A stretch of 64,000 nucleotides of DNA from Poriferisodalis sp022821985. GTDB lineage: Bacteria; Actinomycetota; Acidimicrobiia; Acidimicrobiales; Poriferisodalaceae. How positions within the stretch are numbered: position 1 is the first letter of the stretch; the number at the start of each line of letters is the position of its first letter. The notes below the pieces were generated by a model. The model saw only the letters and a program-made list of their open reading frames with translations. It was not told the origin of the DNA and did no database searches. Positions 8,864 through 17,324 of this stretch are shown here, piece after piece. A program made the translations under genes and the position numbers. The stretch is from contig NZ_OZ244781.1 of NCBI RefSeq assembly GCF_965219595.1, positions 2,170,001 to 2,234,000 on the forward strand, read 5' to 3'.

Positions 8864-9523
8864 CTAAAACAGCTTGAGAGCGTCGCTGGTGATGCCGCGC
8901 AGCTCGTCGTAGTTGAGCACGACACAGCGGATGCCCCGATCGGCCGCGAGCACCCGCGCCTGGGGCTTGATCTCCTGCGCAGCGAAGACACCGCTCACGG
9001 GCGCCAAGCGGGCATCCCTGTTCAGGTACTCGAGATAGCGGCACAACTGCTCGACGCCGTCGATCTCGCCCCGCCGCTTGATCTCCACTGCCAGCGTCGA
9101 GCCGTCGCTGTCGCGGCACAGCAGATCGACGGGACCGATGTCGGTCGGGTACTCGCGCCGCACCAGCTCCGCGCCGTCGGCCAGCGTCTCGGGATGCGCG
9201 GCCACCAGTTCTTGCAGGTGGGCTTCGACGCCGTCCCGCTCGAGGCCGGGATCGATGCCCATGTCATGGGCGGTGTCGCTGATCACCTCGGCAATCCGGA
9301 TCTCGAGACGCTCGCCCTTGTCGTTCGTGACGCGCCACAGATCGGGCTCGCAGACGAGCCGGTTGGGCGCATTCATCCAGTTCAGCGGCTTGTAGGCACC
9401 GCCGTCGGCATGAATGGCCACGCATCCGTCGGCCTTCACCATGATCAGTCGGACGGCCTCGGGCAGGTGCGCGTCGAGCCGTCCCGAGTAGTCGACCGTG
9501 CAGCGAGCGATGACCAGCCGCAC
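8864..9523 (-). CDS. nucS: Mismatch-specific endonuclease NucS/EndoMS
   Basis: A 219-residue protein matching actinobacterial NucS in length and order: an N-terminal beta domain (MRLVIARCTVDYSGRLDAHL), then a RecB-like nuclease domain with TDIGPVDLLCRDSDG and LAVEIKRRGEIDGVEQL supplying the Asp and E-x-K metal ligands. NucS cuts mismatched DNA in bacteria lacking MutS/MutL. The C-terminus ends DALKLF, matching the short hydrophobic tail that binds the beta clamp in studied NucS proteins. The start is GTG 9523, 4 nt after the stop of the MBL hydrolase, so the two are probably co-transcribed. Confidence 0.93.
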   Translation of the reverse strand: MRLVIARCTVDYSGRLDAHLPEAVRLIMVKADGCVAIHADGGAYKPLNWMNAPNRLVCEPDLWRVTNDKGERLEIRIAEVISDTAHDMGIDPGLERDGVEAHLQELVAAHPETLADGAELVRREYPTDIGPVDLLCRDSDGSTLAVEIKRRGEIDGVEQLCRYLEYLNRDARLAPVSGVFAAQEIKPQARVLAADRGIRCVVLNYDELRGITSDALKLF

Positions 9524-9527
9524 GTCG

Positions 9528-10559
9528 CTAGGCGGCTGCTGTCAGCTCGTAGACCGACGTGAGCTTGGGCTCGCCCCCGTCGGGCCCGTCGGCATCGAGC
9601 ACCCGGGCGCGGCCGCTCTCGACGAGATGGAGCATGTGCGCGTAGACCGAGCTTGCCGCCGGGTACCACAGCCGCTTGTCGTAGGCCTCGTACATCTTCG
9701 GAACGAAATCCGCTATGCGGCACGGTCCCGGCCGGAGGTGCTCGATGATCTGCTGCTCGCGGTCGCTGCGGTGCGCGATGAACGAGCGCACGTATGCCGT
9801 GGGTTCGGGAATCGGGGGGCCGTGGGTCGGCCAGTACCGCTCATGGTCGAATTCGAGCAGCTTCGCCAGCGAGTCGAGGTAGTCCTGCATGGAGCCGTCG
9901 GGAGGACCCACGACACTCGTTGCCCAGCCCATGACGTGGTCGCCCGAGAAGAGCGAGTTTTCCTCCAGCAGCTCGTAGCACAGGTGGTTCGAGCAGTGAC
10001 CCGGCGTGTGCACCGCGCGCAGCGTCCAGCCGTCACCGGCGACGATGTCGCCGTCGACCAGCGCGACATCGGGGACGAACTCGGTGTCGGCACCTTCCCG
10101 CTTCAGTTCCTCGGGCAGCTCGTCGAACTCGGCCTGGTACTTCTCCTGCTCCTCGGCGCTGATGTAGCCGGAGAAGTCGACACGATCGTCGGGATCGAGC
10201 TTCCACACGCTGGCGTGCGGGCCGTAGCCGTAGCTGAGAGCGCCGGTGGCCGCGACCAGGTCGCCCGTGAGGGGCGAGTGATCGCTGTGGGTGTGCGTCA
10301 CGAGAGCAGCACCGACCGTCTCGCCAGGCTCGAGTGCCGCGAGGACATCGTCGAGATGGCTCGCGAGCGGCGGCCCGGCGTCGATCACTGCAACCTCGCC
10401 GCGCCCGACGATGTAGGTGCCGGTGCCGCGATAGGTGAACGGCGTCGGGTTCTTGCAGATGACACGGCGGATCATCGGCGACACCTGGTCGCAGGCGCCA
10501 TAGTCGAACTCGCCGAGATCTCGATAGTGCTCGATGGTCACCGGCATCGGCTGCTCCAT
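9528..10559 (-). CDS. MBL-fold metallo-hydrolase (LACTB2-like)
   Basis: A 343-residue metallo-beta-lactamase-fold protein. The metal motif is THTHSDHSPLTG, with further ligands in VHTPGHCSNHLCY and LFSGDHVMGW, and a C-terminal RSFIAHRSDREQQIIEHL segment that resembles the winged-helix tail of LACTB2-type RNases and thioester hydrolases. It is therefore a hydrolase of RNA or a thioester; sequence alone does not decide. It is the first gene of a pair with nucS. A large hairpin (10607-10646) lies in the divergent spacer upstream. Confidence 0.85.
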   Translation of the reverse strand: MEQPMPVTIEHYRDLGEFDYGACDQVSPMIRRVICKNPTPFTYRGTGTYIVGRGEVAVIDAGPPLASHLDDVLAALEPGETVGAALVTHTHSDHSPLTGDLVAATGALSYGYGPHASVWKLDPDDRVDFSGYISAEEQEKYQAEFDELPEELKREGADTEFVPDVALVDGDIVAGDGWTLRAVHTPGHCSNHLCYELLEENSLFSGDHVMGWATSVVGPPDGSMQDYLDSLAKLLEFDHERYWPTHGPPIPEPTAYVRSFIAHRSDREQQIIEHLRPGPCRIADFVPKMYEAYDKRLWYPAASSVYAHMLHLVESGRARVLDADGPDGGEPKLTSVYELTAAA

Positions 10560-10606
10560 GTCGGGTCGGAACGCGTGCGTGACGGTCTAGCATCACATCA
10601 CGGCCT

Positions 10607-10646
10607 GGCCGGGCAGCCGCCATGAGGGGGAGGCGGCTGCCCGGCC
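10607..10646. other. 15-bp perfect inverted repeat in a divergent spacer
   Basis: GGCCGGGCAGCCGCC (10607-10621) is repeated in perfect reverse complement at 10632-10646, with a 10-nt purine-rich loop. It lies between two divergent starts (10559 minus, 10684 plus), so it is not a terminator of either. In the plus transcript it would be a 5' leader hairpin about 38 nt before the start codon. Confidence 0.75.
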
Positions 10647-10683
10647 CGCTGTGCTTTCACGTTCAGCACCGTCGGGAGGGAAC

Positions 10684-12483
10684 ATGGCGGATCTGACAGA
10701 CCGGAGCGGCGGCTACTTCGTCGGCACCAAGCCTTCGGAGCGCTACCCCATCTGGACGCGCGCCAACGTGGGCGAGGTGTTCCCGGATCCGGTGAGGATG
10801 AGCACCTTCGACTTCGCGTTCCAGAACGACGACGGCATTCGCATATCCGAGTGGGGATTCCGCGATGCGTATGTGGAGATGGGCGCGTTCGACTACGACG
10901 AGTTCGATCCCGACAACTGCGTCTTCTTGGGTGTCTTCGGCGGCTACACCTATCTCAACGCCGCCGTCGGTCGCGTGTTCGGCGCCCGCGCCCCCGGCAT
11001 CGACGTCGACACCGTCGACCGGACCTTCTTCGGCGAGCAGCCGGGCATCCCGCCGTACGAACCGCATCCCGACGACGCCAGCCCCGCGGCGGAGCAGCGC
11101 ATCGGCGAGACCTTCCTCATGCTGTTCGCGGCGCCGGCGTTGCCGGAGGTGCACGAAGACGAGCAGAACATCGCCGAGCTGCGTGCACAGCGGCCCGACT
11201 TCACCCAGATGGGCGATCACGAGATCATCGATTGGATCGACGATTTCCTCCAGTCGGGCTACGGCGACGGGGCCGGATTCCGGCTGCTGTTCGCGCGCCA
11301 CCTGAAGGTGTCGTTCCTGGCGGCGGTGCCGCTGGGCGCGATCGAGCAGGTGTGCACGGCGCTGGGCCGGCCCGAGGACACGCTCAAGCTGGTGGCCGGC
11401 TTCGGCGACGTGGCCTCCGCCGCGCCCTCCGACGCGATGTGGGAGCTCGGGCGGCGGGTCGCCGCGTCGAGCGCGCTGGGTGCGCTGTTCGACGAGGGAC
11501 CGTTGGGCTTGGCCGACCGCCTGGCTGCGGCCGGTGCTGGGGAACCTTTAGGCGACGCCGCGGCGTTCAACGAGGCCTTCGCCTCGTTCGTCTATGAGTT
11601 CGGCTCGCGGGGGCCGAACGAATGGGAGATGAGCTGCCCGACGTGGGAGACCGACCCCGACATCGCGCTGGCGGCTATCGACCGCATGCGCCTGGCGCCC
11701 GCCGATGCCGAGCCGGCACGGCGCCGGGCAGAATTGGCCGCCCAGCGAGAGGCGCTGGCTGCAGAGATCTCCGCGTTGCTCGAGGCCGACCCCGACACCC
11801 AGATGCAGTTCAGCCTGGCCCTCGGTGCGGCAGCCGTGTACCTGCCGGGGCGCGAGCGCACCAAGACCAACTGCGTGCGCTTCGTGAACGAGTGCCGCAT
11901 CGCCTCACGGGTGCTGGGTGAGCGGCTCGTCGAGCGGGGTCAGTTCAGCGGACAGACCGAGTTCGGCATGCTGCGACTGTCCGAGATCCACGAGATGCTC
12001 GACGACCCGACCGGTTGGGCAGAGGTGATTGCCGAGCGTCAGGCCCAGTGGGACGACGCCGCGTCGCGTCAGGAGCCGTTCGTCATCGTCGGCGACCCGC
12101 CGCCGATGTCAGAGTGGCCTCGCCGAGGTGAATCTGAACTGCCGCAGCTCTCGGCGGGCGAGACGCTCGCCGGCTTGCCAGGCTGCCCTGGCATCGCCCG
12201 TGGGCGGGCCCGAGTCGTGCTCGACAGCAGCGACCCGACCGCCCTCTCGCCCGGCGATGTGCTCGTGGCGCCGCTCACCGATCCGTCGTGGACGCCGCTG
12301 TTCGTCAGCGCGAGCGCGGTGGTCGTGGATGTCGGCGCAGCGCTCAGCCATTCGGTGATCGTGAGCCGCGAACTCGGACTGCCGTGTGTCATCTCGGCAA
12401 CCGGCGCGACGGGACGCATCCCGGACGGCGCCCTCATCGAAGTGAATGGCGACACCGGCATGATCACTGTGCTCGAGCTGTGA
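10684..12483 (+). CDS. PEP-utilising-enzyme mobile (swivel) domain protein without ATP-grasp domain
   Basis: A 599-residue protein from ATG 10684, with GGAGGG 4 nt upstream. The last 90 residues form a PEP-utilising-enzyme mobile domain: LPGCPGIARGRARVVLD, then VVVDVGAALSHSVIVSREL with the phosphorylatable His at about 556, then LPCVISATGATGRIPDG. The preceding 500 residues are mostly helical and resemble the linker region of rifampin-phosphotransferase or PEP-synthase relatives. No ATP-grasp (PPDK N-terminal) motif is present, so it cannot charge its own His by the known mechanism. Function unknown; it may accept phosphate from a separate protein or bind ligand non-catalytically. Confidence 0.75.
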   Translation: MADLTDRSGGYFVGTKPSERYPIWTRANVGEVFPDPVRMSTFDFAFQNDDGIRISEWGFRDAYVEMGAFDYDEFDPDNCVFLGVFGGYTYLNAAVGRVFGARAPGIDVDTVDRTFFGEQPGIPPYEPHPDDASPAAEQRIGETFLMLFAAPALPEVHEDEQNIAELRAQRPDFTQMGDHEIIDWIDDFLQSGYGDGAGFRLLFARHLKVSFLAAVPLGAIEQVCTALGRPEDTLKLVAGFGDVASAAPSDAMWELGRRVAASSALGALFDEGPLGLADRLAAAGAGEPLGDAAAFNEAFASFVYEFGSRGPNEWEMSCPTWETDPDIALAAIDRMRLAPADAEPARRRAELAAQREALAAEISALLEADPDTQMQFSLALGAAAVYLPGRERTKTNCVRFVNECRIASRVLGERLVERGQFSGQTEFGMLRLSEIHEMLDDPTGWAEVIAERQAQWDDAASRQEPFVIVGDPPPMSEWPRRGESELPQLSAGETLAGLPGCPGIARGRARVVLDSSDPTALSPGDVLVAPLTDPSWTPLFVSASAVVVDVGAALSHSVIVSRELGLPCVISATGATGRIPDGALIEVNGDTGMITVLEL

Positions 12484-12516
12484 CGCTCGGCGTCACGGTG
12501 ATGGAGCCCTAACCAC

Positions 12517-13338
12517 TCAGCGTTCAGGCCAGTCGGGCCGCCGCCGCTCGGTCAGCGCCCGCACACCTTCGAGGTAGTCCAGGCTGGGGATCATCTCGTT
12601 GAGCAGCCGATCCGATTCGGAGACGGCAGTGCCCACGTCGCGGTGCTGGTCTAGGTAGATCTGCCGCTTCGTCGTGGCCAGCGAGCTGGGCGCAACCCGG
12701 GCGGCCATGTCATACGCGTACTCGTACACGCGATCCATGAGCTCAGACGCCTCGACGATCTCGTTGAACAGGCCCCAGCCATCGGTGTCGGCGGCCAGGA
12801 ACTTGCGGCTCGACAGCAGCAGGTCGTTGGACCGCGTGATGCCGACGAGACGGGGGAGCACCCATGAGAGACCGAACTCTGCGGGCAGCCCCAGCGGCCC
12901 GTGGGCGGCCGTGAGCTTGGCATCCGGTGCTGCGAACCGCAGGTCGCAATAGCAGGCCAGAACCAGCCCAGCGCCCGCCGCTGCACCGTTCACCGCCGCG
13001 ATCGTCACCGTCTCCAGCGCCATCATGAACGCGAAGTTCTGGTCGAACTCGGGTGCCACGCCATAGCCCGGCATCGCCAGATCGGCCGATGTGCCGGGGT
13101 CGTAGCCACCTTTTTCGCTGTGGCCCTCCAAGGCTTGGGTGTCGGCGCCCACACAGAAGTCGCGTCCCTCGCCGGTGATCACGACGACGCGGACCCCCGC
13201 GTCCTGCTCCGCCTGCTCCAGCACCCAGCGCAGCTCGGTGTGCATCCGACCGGTCCAAGCGTTGCGGCGATGCGGGCGTGACAGCGTCAGCGTCGCGACC
13301 GGACCCTCGACGGAGTACTTCGTTGCCTTCAGCTCCAT
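12517..13338 (-). CDS. Enoyl-CoA hydratase/isomerase family protein
   Basis: A 273-residue crotonase. Oxyanion-hole regions are GEGRDFCVGADTQAL (about 56-70) and AAVNGAAAGAGLVLACYCDL (about 114-133). The catalytic-Glu position is filled in LGLPAEFGLSWVLPRLVG, so hydratase or isomerase chemistry is plausible. The C-terminus (EGVRALTERRRPDWPER) is typical. Start ATG 13338 has GAGAGG upstream. The gene follows cysQ on the same strand, separated by a small tandem-repeat spacer; no functional link to cysQ is evident. Confidence 0.88.
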   Translation of the reverse strand: MELKATKYSVEGPVATLTLSRPHRRNAWTGRMHTELRWVLEQAEQDAGVRVVVITGEGRDFCVGADTQALEGHSEKGGYDPGTSADLAMPGYGVAPEFDQNFAFMMALETVTIAAVNGAAAGAGLVLACYCDLRFAAPDAKLTAAHGPLGLPAEFGLSWVLPRLVGITRSNDLLLSSRKFLAADTDGWGLFNEIVEASELMDRVYEYAYDMAARVAPSSLATTKRQIYLDQHRDVGTAVSESDRLLNEMIPSLDYLEGVRALTERRRPDWPER

Positions 13339-13355
13339 GTGTCCCTCTCGGCCGC

Positions 13356-13452
13356 TCTCAGGCTTCGCCTTCGATGCTGTGTCTCATTGGTGATCTCAGG
13401 CTTCGCCTTCGATGCTGTGTTTGACGGGTGATCTCAGGCTTCGCCTTCGATC
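13356..13452 (-). repeat. 38-bp tandem repeat derived from the end of cysQ
   Basis: The sequence TCTCAGGCTTCGCCTTCGAT (plus strand) begins at 13356, 13394 and 13432, an exact 38-bp period. The third copy is the real 3' end of cysQ (Ile-Glu-Gly-Glu-Ala-stop); the other two repeat that end in the spacer, each keeping the stop. This looks like slippage or tandem duplication of a gene end. Confidence 0.85.
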
Positions 13453-14201
13453 ACCTGCCGCAGCGCCTCGAGGGCGTCGGCAGCGAGTTCGGGGCGGCAG
13501 ATCAGCAGATCCGGCAGCCACGGGTCGGCGAAGTTGTATTCGAGTTCCGATCCGTCGCAGCGGCTGGCGTGCAGGCCAGCCGCACGCGCTACCGCGACCG
13601 GCGCGCAGTTGTCCCATTCGAATTGGCCTCCCGAATGGGCGTAGATGTCAGCCATGCCGAGCACCACGGCCATGGCCTTGGCTCCTGCGGAGCCGAGCGT
13701 CATCAGCTCTGCATCGAGCGCCTGGGCGATGATGACCGCCGCCGCAGGGGGACGTGACCTGCTCACGACGAGGCGCGGCTGCCCGTTGTGCGGTGCCGGC
13801 AGGAGCGGCTCGGGGTCGGTGCACAGTGTCTGCCCTACCGCCGGCAGCGCCACGGCGCCCGCAGTGGGCACACCGTTCTCGACCAGAGCCACATGCACTG
13901 CCCAGTCCGACCGGCCGGGTTCGGAGTACTCGCGTGTTCCATCCAGCGGATCCACGATCCAGACGCGGTCCGCGGACAAGCGAGCGAGATCGTCGCGCCC
14001 TTCCTCAGAGAGGATGGCGTCATCGGGTCGTGCTTCGGCCAGCCGGTTCACGATGTGCCGGTGGGCTTCGGAATCTCCCGTGTCACGAACTTCCCAGGTC
14101 CCGGCCCCCGAGCTGAAGAGCCTCTCGCGGACCTCCACCAGCAGTGCCCCGGTCTCAGTGGCCACGCTCGCGGCAAGAGCGTGGTCGTCGGGTTGGGCCA
14201 T
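13434..14201 (-). CDS. cysQ: 3'(2'),5'-bisphosphate nucleotidase, CysQ/inositol monophosphatase family
   Basis: A 255-residue Mg/Li-sensitive phosphatase-fold protein. Metal-binding motifs are ILSEEG (about 63-68), WIVDPLDGTREY (about 81-92) and, near the C-terminus, FEWDNCAPVAVARAAG. The combination WDNCAPVAVA and the length fit actinobacterial CysQ, which removes the 3'-phosphate from PAP made during sulfate activation or sulfotransfer; inositol-phosphate hydrolysis is the alternative. No sulfate-assimilation genes are in the window. The gene end has been tandemly copied into the downstream spacer. Confidence 0.86.
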   Translation of the reverse strand: MAQPDDHALAASVATETGALLVEVRERLFSSGAGTWEVRDTGDSEAHRHIVNRLAEARPDDAILSEEGRDDLARLSADRVWIVDPLDGTREYSEPGRSDWAVHVALVENGVPTAGAVALPAVGQTLCTDPEPLLPAPHNGQPRLVVSRSRPPAAAVIIAQALDAELMTLGSAGAKAMAVVLGMADIYAHSGGQFEWDNCAPVAVARAAGLHASRCDGSELEYNFADPWLPDLLICRPELAADALEALRQVIEGEA

Positions 14202-14419
14202 CGATCAAGTGTGCCCTCTGCACGTGCCTGCGACACGCCCACGGCGCGCTCGACGCAGTTCATGACAGCATGCGTGACGTTGAATACCGTGCATGTTCGG
14301 TCATGGTGTCGGGGCTGCAAATTCGTACGGGTAGCCTCGCGGTTCGTCAGGTGCGGCGGAGTGCAACACCGCGCATCGCGCGCCTGCGTCATGGACAACC
14401 GATGGAGGGAATGTTCTCT

Positions 14420-15589
14420 ATGAATAGACGATTCGCGCCGATTTCTCGGCGGTCTGCGTTGCGACTCGGCGGCGTGCTGATGGCGATCGCGTTGGTGGCC
14501 GCGGCATGCGGCTCTGACGATGGCGACGATCAGGACGTTGATGGCGACGAGCCGGCGGCGACAACCGAAGCAGAGGCAGCGGCCGAAGAACCGGAAGCCG
14601 AAGTCGAAATGACGCAGGACTCCGGCGACCTGCTCGCGGTGGTCCAAGATCGCGGCACGCTCAACTGCGGCGTCAGCGGTTCAGCAGTGGCCTTCTCGGA
14701 AACGCAGCCTGATGGCAGTACGACCGGCTTCGATGCTGACTACTGCCGTGCAGTAGCCGCAGCGATCCTGGGCGATGCCGGGGCGGTCAACTTCGTGCCG
14801 CTGACGGCGGCCGAGCGCTTCACGGCGCTGGAGGCCGGCGACATCGACTTGCTGGTGCGCAACACCACCTGGACTCAGAGCCGAGACACTGACCTCGTGC
14901 TCGACTTCGGGCCGACCACCTACTACGACGGCCAGCAGCTCATGGCTCGCGTCGATGACGGCTTCTCGGGCACGTCGACAGTGTCGGATCTCGATGGCGC
15001 CACGGTGTGCACTAACGCCGGCACGACCACCGAGAAGAACATTGCCGATGCTGCGAATGCAGCCGGCATCGACATCACACTGTCCACCTTCGAAGACTTC
15101 GACATCGTCACCGAGAACTTCATCTCGGGTGCGTGCGATGCGGTGACCACCGACGGCTCCGCGCTCGTCGGTCGCAAGGTGAAGCAGGAGGGCGACCAGA
15201 ACTGGGTGATCTTCCCGCCGACGCCGATCTCGAAGGAGCCGCTGGGTCCGGTCTACATCCAGAACCAGTCGAACTTCGGCGACGTCGTGAACTGGACCGT
15301 GTACGCCATGATCATCGCTGATGAGAAGGGCATCACCTCGGCCAACATCGACTCGATGATGGGCAGCGGCGACCTCGACGCTGAGGCGGTACGCATGCTC
15401 GGCGGCGAGGGCGAGCTGCAGACCAAGATGGGTCTGTCGGCCGACGCGTTCTACAACGTGATCAGCCAGGTCGGGAACTATGACGAGGTCTACACCCGCA
15501 ACCTCGGCCCCGTTGGTCTGAGCCGTGACGGCTCGGCGAACGCGCGCTGGACAGCGGGTGGTCTCATCTACGCACCGCCTGCTCGCTAA
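14420..15589 (+). CDS. aapJ: Amino-acid ABC transporter substrate-binding lipoprotein (AapJ-like)
   Basis: A 389-residue protein. Of two nearby ATGs (14411 and 14420), 14420 is preferred because GGAGGG ends 10 nt before it; at 14411 the spacing is only 1 nt. The N-terminus is Arg-rich, then GGVLMAIALVAAACGS forms a lipobox with Cys at residue 30, so the mature protein is lipid-anchored outside the membrane. An acidic, Ala/Glu-rich linker follows. The ligand-binding domain starts DRGTLNCGVSGS and continues GFDADYCRAVAAAILGDA, typical of the general L-amino-acid AapJ family. It heads the aapJQMP cluster; a hairpin after the stop probably favours its higher expression. Confidence 0.9.
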   Translation: MNRRFAPISRRSALRLGGVLMAIALVAAACGSDDGDDQDVDGDEPAATTEAEAAAEEPEAEVEMTQDSGDLLAVVQDRGTLNCGVSGSAVAFSETQPDGSTTGFDADYCRAVAAAILGDAGAVNFVPLTAAERFTALEAGDIDLLVRNTTWTQSRDTDLVLDFGPTTYYDGQQLMARVDDGFSGTSTVSDLDGATVCTNAGTTTEKNIADAANAAGIDITLSTFEDFDIVTENFISGACDAVTTDGSALVGRKVKQEGDQNWVIFPPTPISKEPLGPVYIQNQSNFGDVVNWTVYAMIIADEKGITSANIDSMMGSGDLDAEAVRMLGGEGELQTKMGLSADAFYNVISQVGNYDEVYTRNLGPVGLSRDGSANARWTAGGLIYAPPAR

Positions 15590-15650
15590 TCGCATGCCAG
15601 CCGGCTGGGCGTCGCCCGGTCCGGCTGGCGAGTGATCAACAGCAACTGGC

Positions 15651-15682
15651 ACGGCCCCCGACCCGACCGGGTCGGGGGCCGT
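15651..15682 (+). terminator. Intercistronic hairpin between aapJ and aapQ
   Basis: A perfect 14-bp stem, ACGGCCCCCGACCC paired with its complement around a GACC loop, 61 nt after aapJ. There is no U-tract, so it is a partial terminator or mRNA-stabilising structure, as often found after binding-protein genes. Confidence 0.65.
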
Positions 15683-15764
15683 CGCGCGCTACGGCGCAAG
15701 AAGCCGATCACTGCATGACTCAATGCACCCGATGCAATAGCCCGATGCATGCGACCTCGTCGCG

Positions 15765-15770
15765 TAGGGT
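15765..15770 (+). promoter_or_regulatory. -10 box of a probable leaderless promoter for aapQ
   Basis: TAGGGT ends 8 nt before GTG 15779, and no ribosome site is visible. It would allow aapQMP to be transcribed separately from aapJ. Confidence 0.35.
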
Positions 15771-15778
15771 GACCTTCG

Positions 15779-17323
15779 GTGAGCGACCCCCGAGCGCCGG
15801 ACCGTGACGCCTCCCTGAGCACGCTGGGAACCCGTCCGCCGTTCTACCGGGACGCGACGGTCGTGCGCTGGATCGCGCAGGTCGGCACGCTCATTCTCGT
15901 CTTGGCGGCAATGTGGTTCCTCGCCACCGAGGCGGGGGACAGCCTGCGAGCCCGCGGCGCGAACATCGACTTCGACTTCATCTCCGACCACATCGGCATC
16001 AAGGTCGGCTGGGGAATCGACACCAACCCCGACTCCGGCGGCCGGGCGCTCTGGGTCGGCATGGTCAACACCATTCGCATGGCGGCCGCGGGAATCGCGC
16101 TCGCCTCGGTGGTCGGCGTGCTGGTGGGTTTGGCCCGGTTGTCCTCCAACTGGCCGCTTCGACGCCTCGCGGGTGTGTATGTGGAGGCGCTGCGGAACAT
16201 CCCGCTGCTGGTGCAGATCCTGGTGTATGCCGCCGTGCTGGCGTCGCTGCCGAACGTCTCGTTCGGCATGGGGCCGGTCCCCGGTTGGATTCACCTGTCG
16301 AACAAGGGCCTGTCGATACCGCGCGCGTTCGTCGCCGACGGCTTCTACCAATGGGCCGTCGTGATGCTGATCGGCGGTGTCATCGCGCGCGTCGTCTTCA
16401 AGCGCCTGGCGATCAGACGCGAGCAAACCGGAACACAGACCAATGCGGGTGCGTGGGCAACCGGCATCGTTGCAGCCTTCGCCATCGTGGGGTGGTGGGT
16501 GCACCCCATCTTCGGTTGGTTGGGGAGCATCTTCGGCGGCCTGTCGGACGCGGTCGGCTCGATCCCGCAGGGGGCGGTGCAGCTCGTCGCCGCGCTGGCC
16601 GCCGCAGGGGTAGCGGTGTGGTGGATACGCCGCTTCCTCGCGCAGCACCGCACGCCGGCAGGTCTCACGCGGCTCACCGACGACGATTGGTTCCGCATGA
16701 TTTTCGCAGTCGCGGCTGCGGTGATCGTGGTGCTCTTCGTGGCCGTGCTGTGGCCCGGGCTGTCGAGTTGGATCGTCAACTCCTCGAGCGACGGCCTTGG
16801 CGTGCTCGCAGACAAGTTCGGAAACGGCCGGACCGGTCCGCCGATCGACGCGATGCGGCCCGACATCGTGCAGCCGGGCAACTTCCCCAACTACGGGCCC
16901 GCCGGCCTGAACCTGCCCATCGGATTTGCAGCCGTCTACTTCGGCGTGGTGTTCTACACAGCGGCGTTCATCGCCGAGATCGTGCGCGGCGGCATCTTGG
17001 CCGTGCCCAAGGGCCAGAGCGAGGCGGCACAGGCTGTGGGCCTGCGGCGCTCAACGGCGCTGCGGCGGGTGATCCTGCCCCAGGCGCTGCGGGTGATCCT
17101 GCCGCCGGTGGGCAATCAATACCTGAACCTCACCAAGAACACCTCGCTTGCGATCGCCGTGGGCTACAGCGATCTCGTTCAGATCGGCCAGACCGTCTAC
17201 AACCAGACCGGCAAGACGCTGCAGGTCATGGCGGTGTGGATGTTGTTCTACCTCGCCTGCTCGCTGACGATCTCCGCTGTCGTCAACTTCTTCAATATCC
17301 GGCTGCGGATCGTGGAGCGTTGA
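15779..17323 (+). CDS. aapQ: Amino-acid ABC transporter permease (AapQ-like)
   Basis: A 514-residue inner-membrane protein from GTG 15779. The N-terminal part has a long periplasmic segment between the first helix and the HisM-type permease core (NTIRMAAAGIALASVVGVLVG, VEALRNIPLLVQILVYAAVL). The ATPase-contact EAA loop is SEAAQAVGLRRSTALRRVIL, followed by PPVGNQYLNLTKNTSLAIAV. It is longer than the roughly 400 residues usual for AapQ because of an inserted hydrophobic region at about 180-320 with extra helices. It overlaps the next gene spacing by one base (TGA then GTG), so the two permeases are coupled. Confidence 0.9.
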   Translation: MSDPRAPDRDASLSTLGTRPPFYRDATVVRWIAQVGTLILVLAAMWFLATEAGDSLRARGANIDFDFISDHIGIKVGWGIDTNPDSGGRALWVGMVNTIRMAAAGIALASVVGVLVGLARLSSNWPLRRLAGVYVEALRNIPLLVQILVYAAVLASLPNVSFGMGPVPGWIHLSNKGLSIPRAFVADGFYQWAVVMLIGGVIARVVFKRLAIRREQTGTQTNAGAWATGIVAAFAIVGWWVHPIFGWLGSIFGGLSDAVGSIPQGAVQLVAALAAAGVAVWWIRRFLAQHRTPAGLTRLTDDDWFRMIFAVAAAVIVVLFVAVLWPGLSSWIVNSSSDGLGVLADKFGNGRTGPPIDAMRPDIVQPGNFPNYGPAGLNLPIGFAAVYFGVVFYTAAFIAEIVRGGILAVPKGQSEAAQAVGLRRSTALRRVILPQALRVILPPVGNQYLNLTKNTSLAIAVGYSDLVQIGQTVYNQTGKTLQVMAVWMLFYLACSLTISAVVNFFNIRLRIVER

Positions 17324-17324
17324 G

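Noticed and set aside
9498..10625. 375-codon plus-strand ORF
   Set aside because: Antisense to the MBL hydrolase with its HxHxDH motif.
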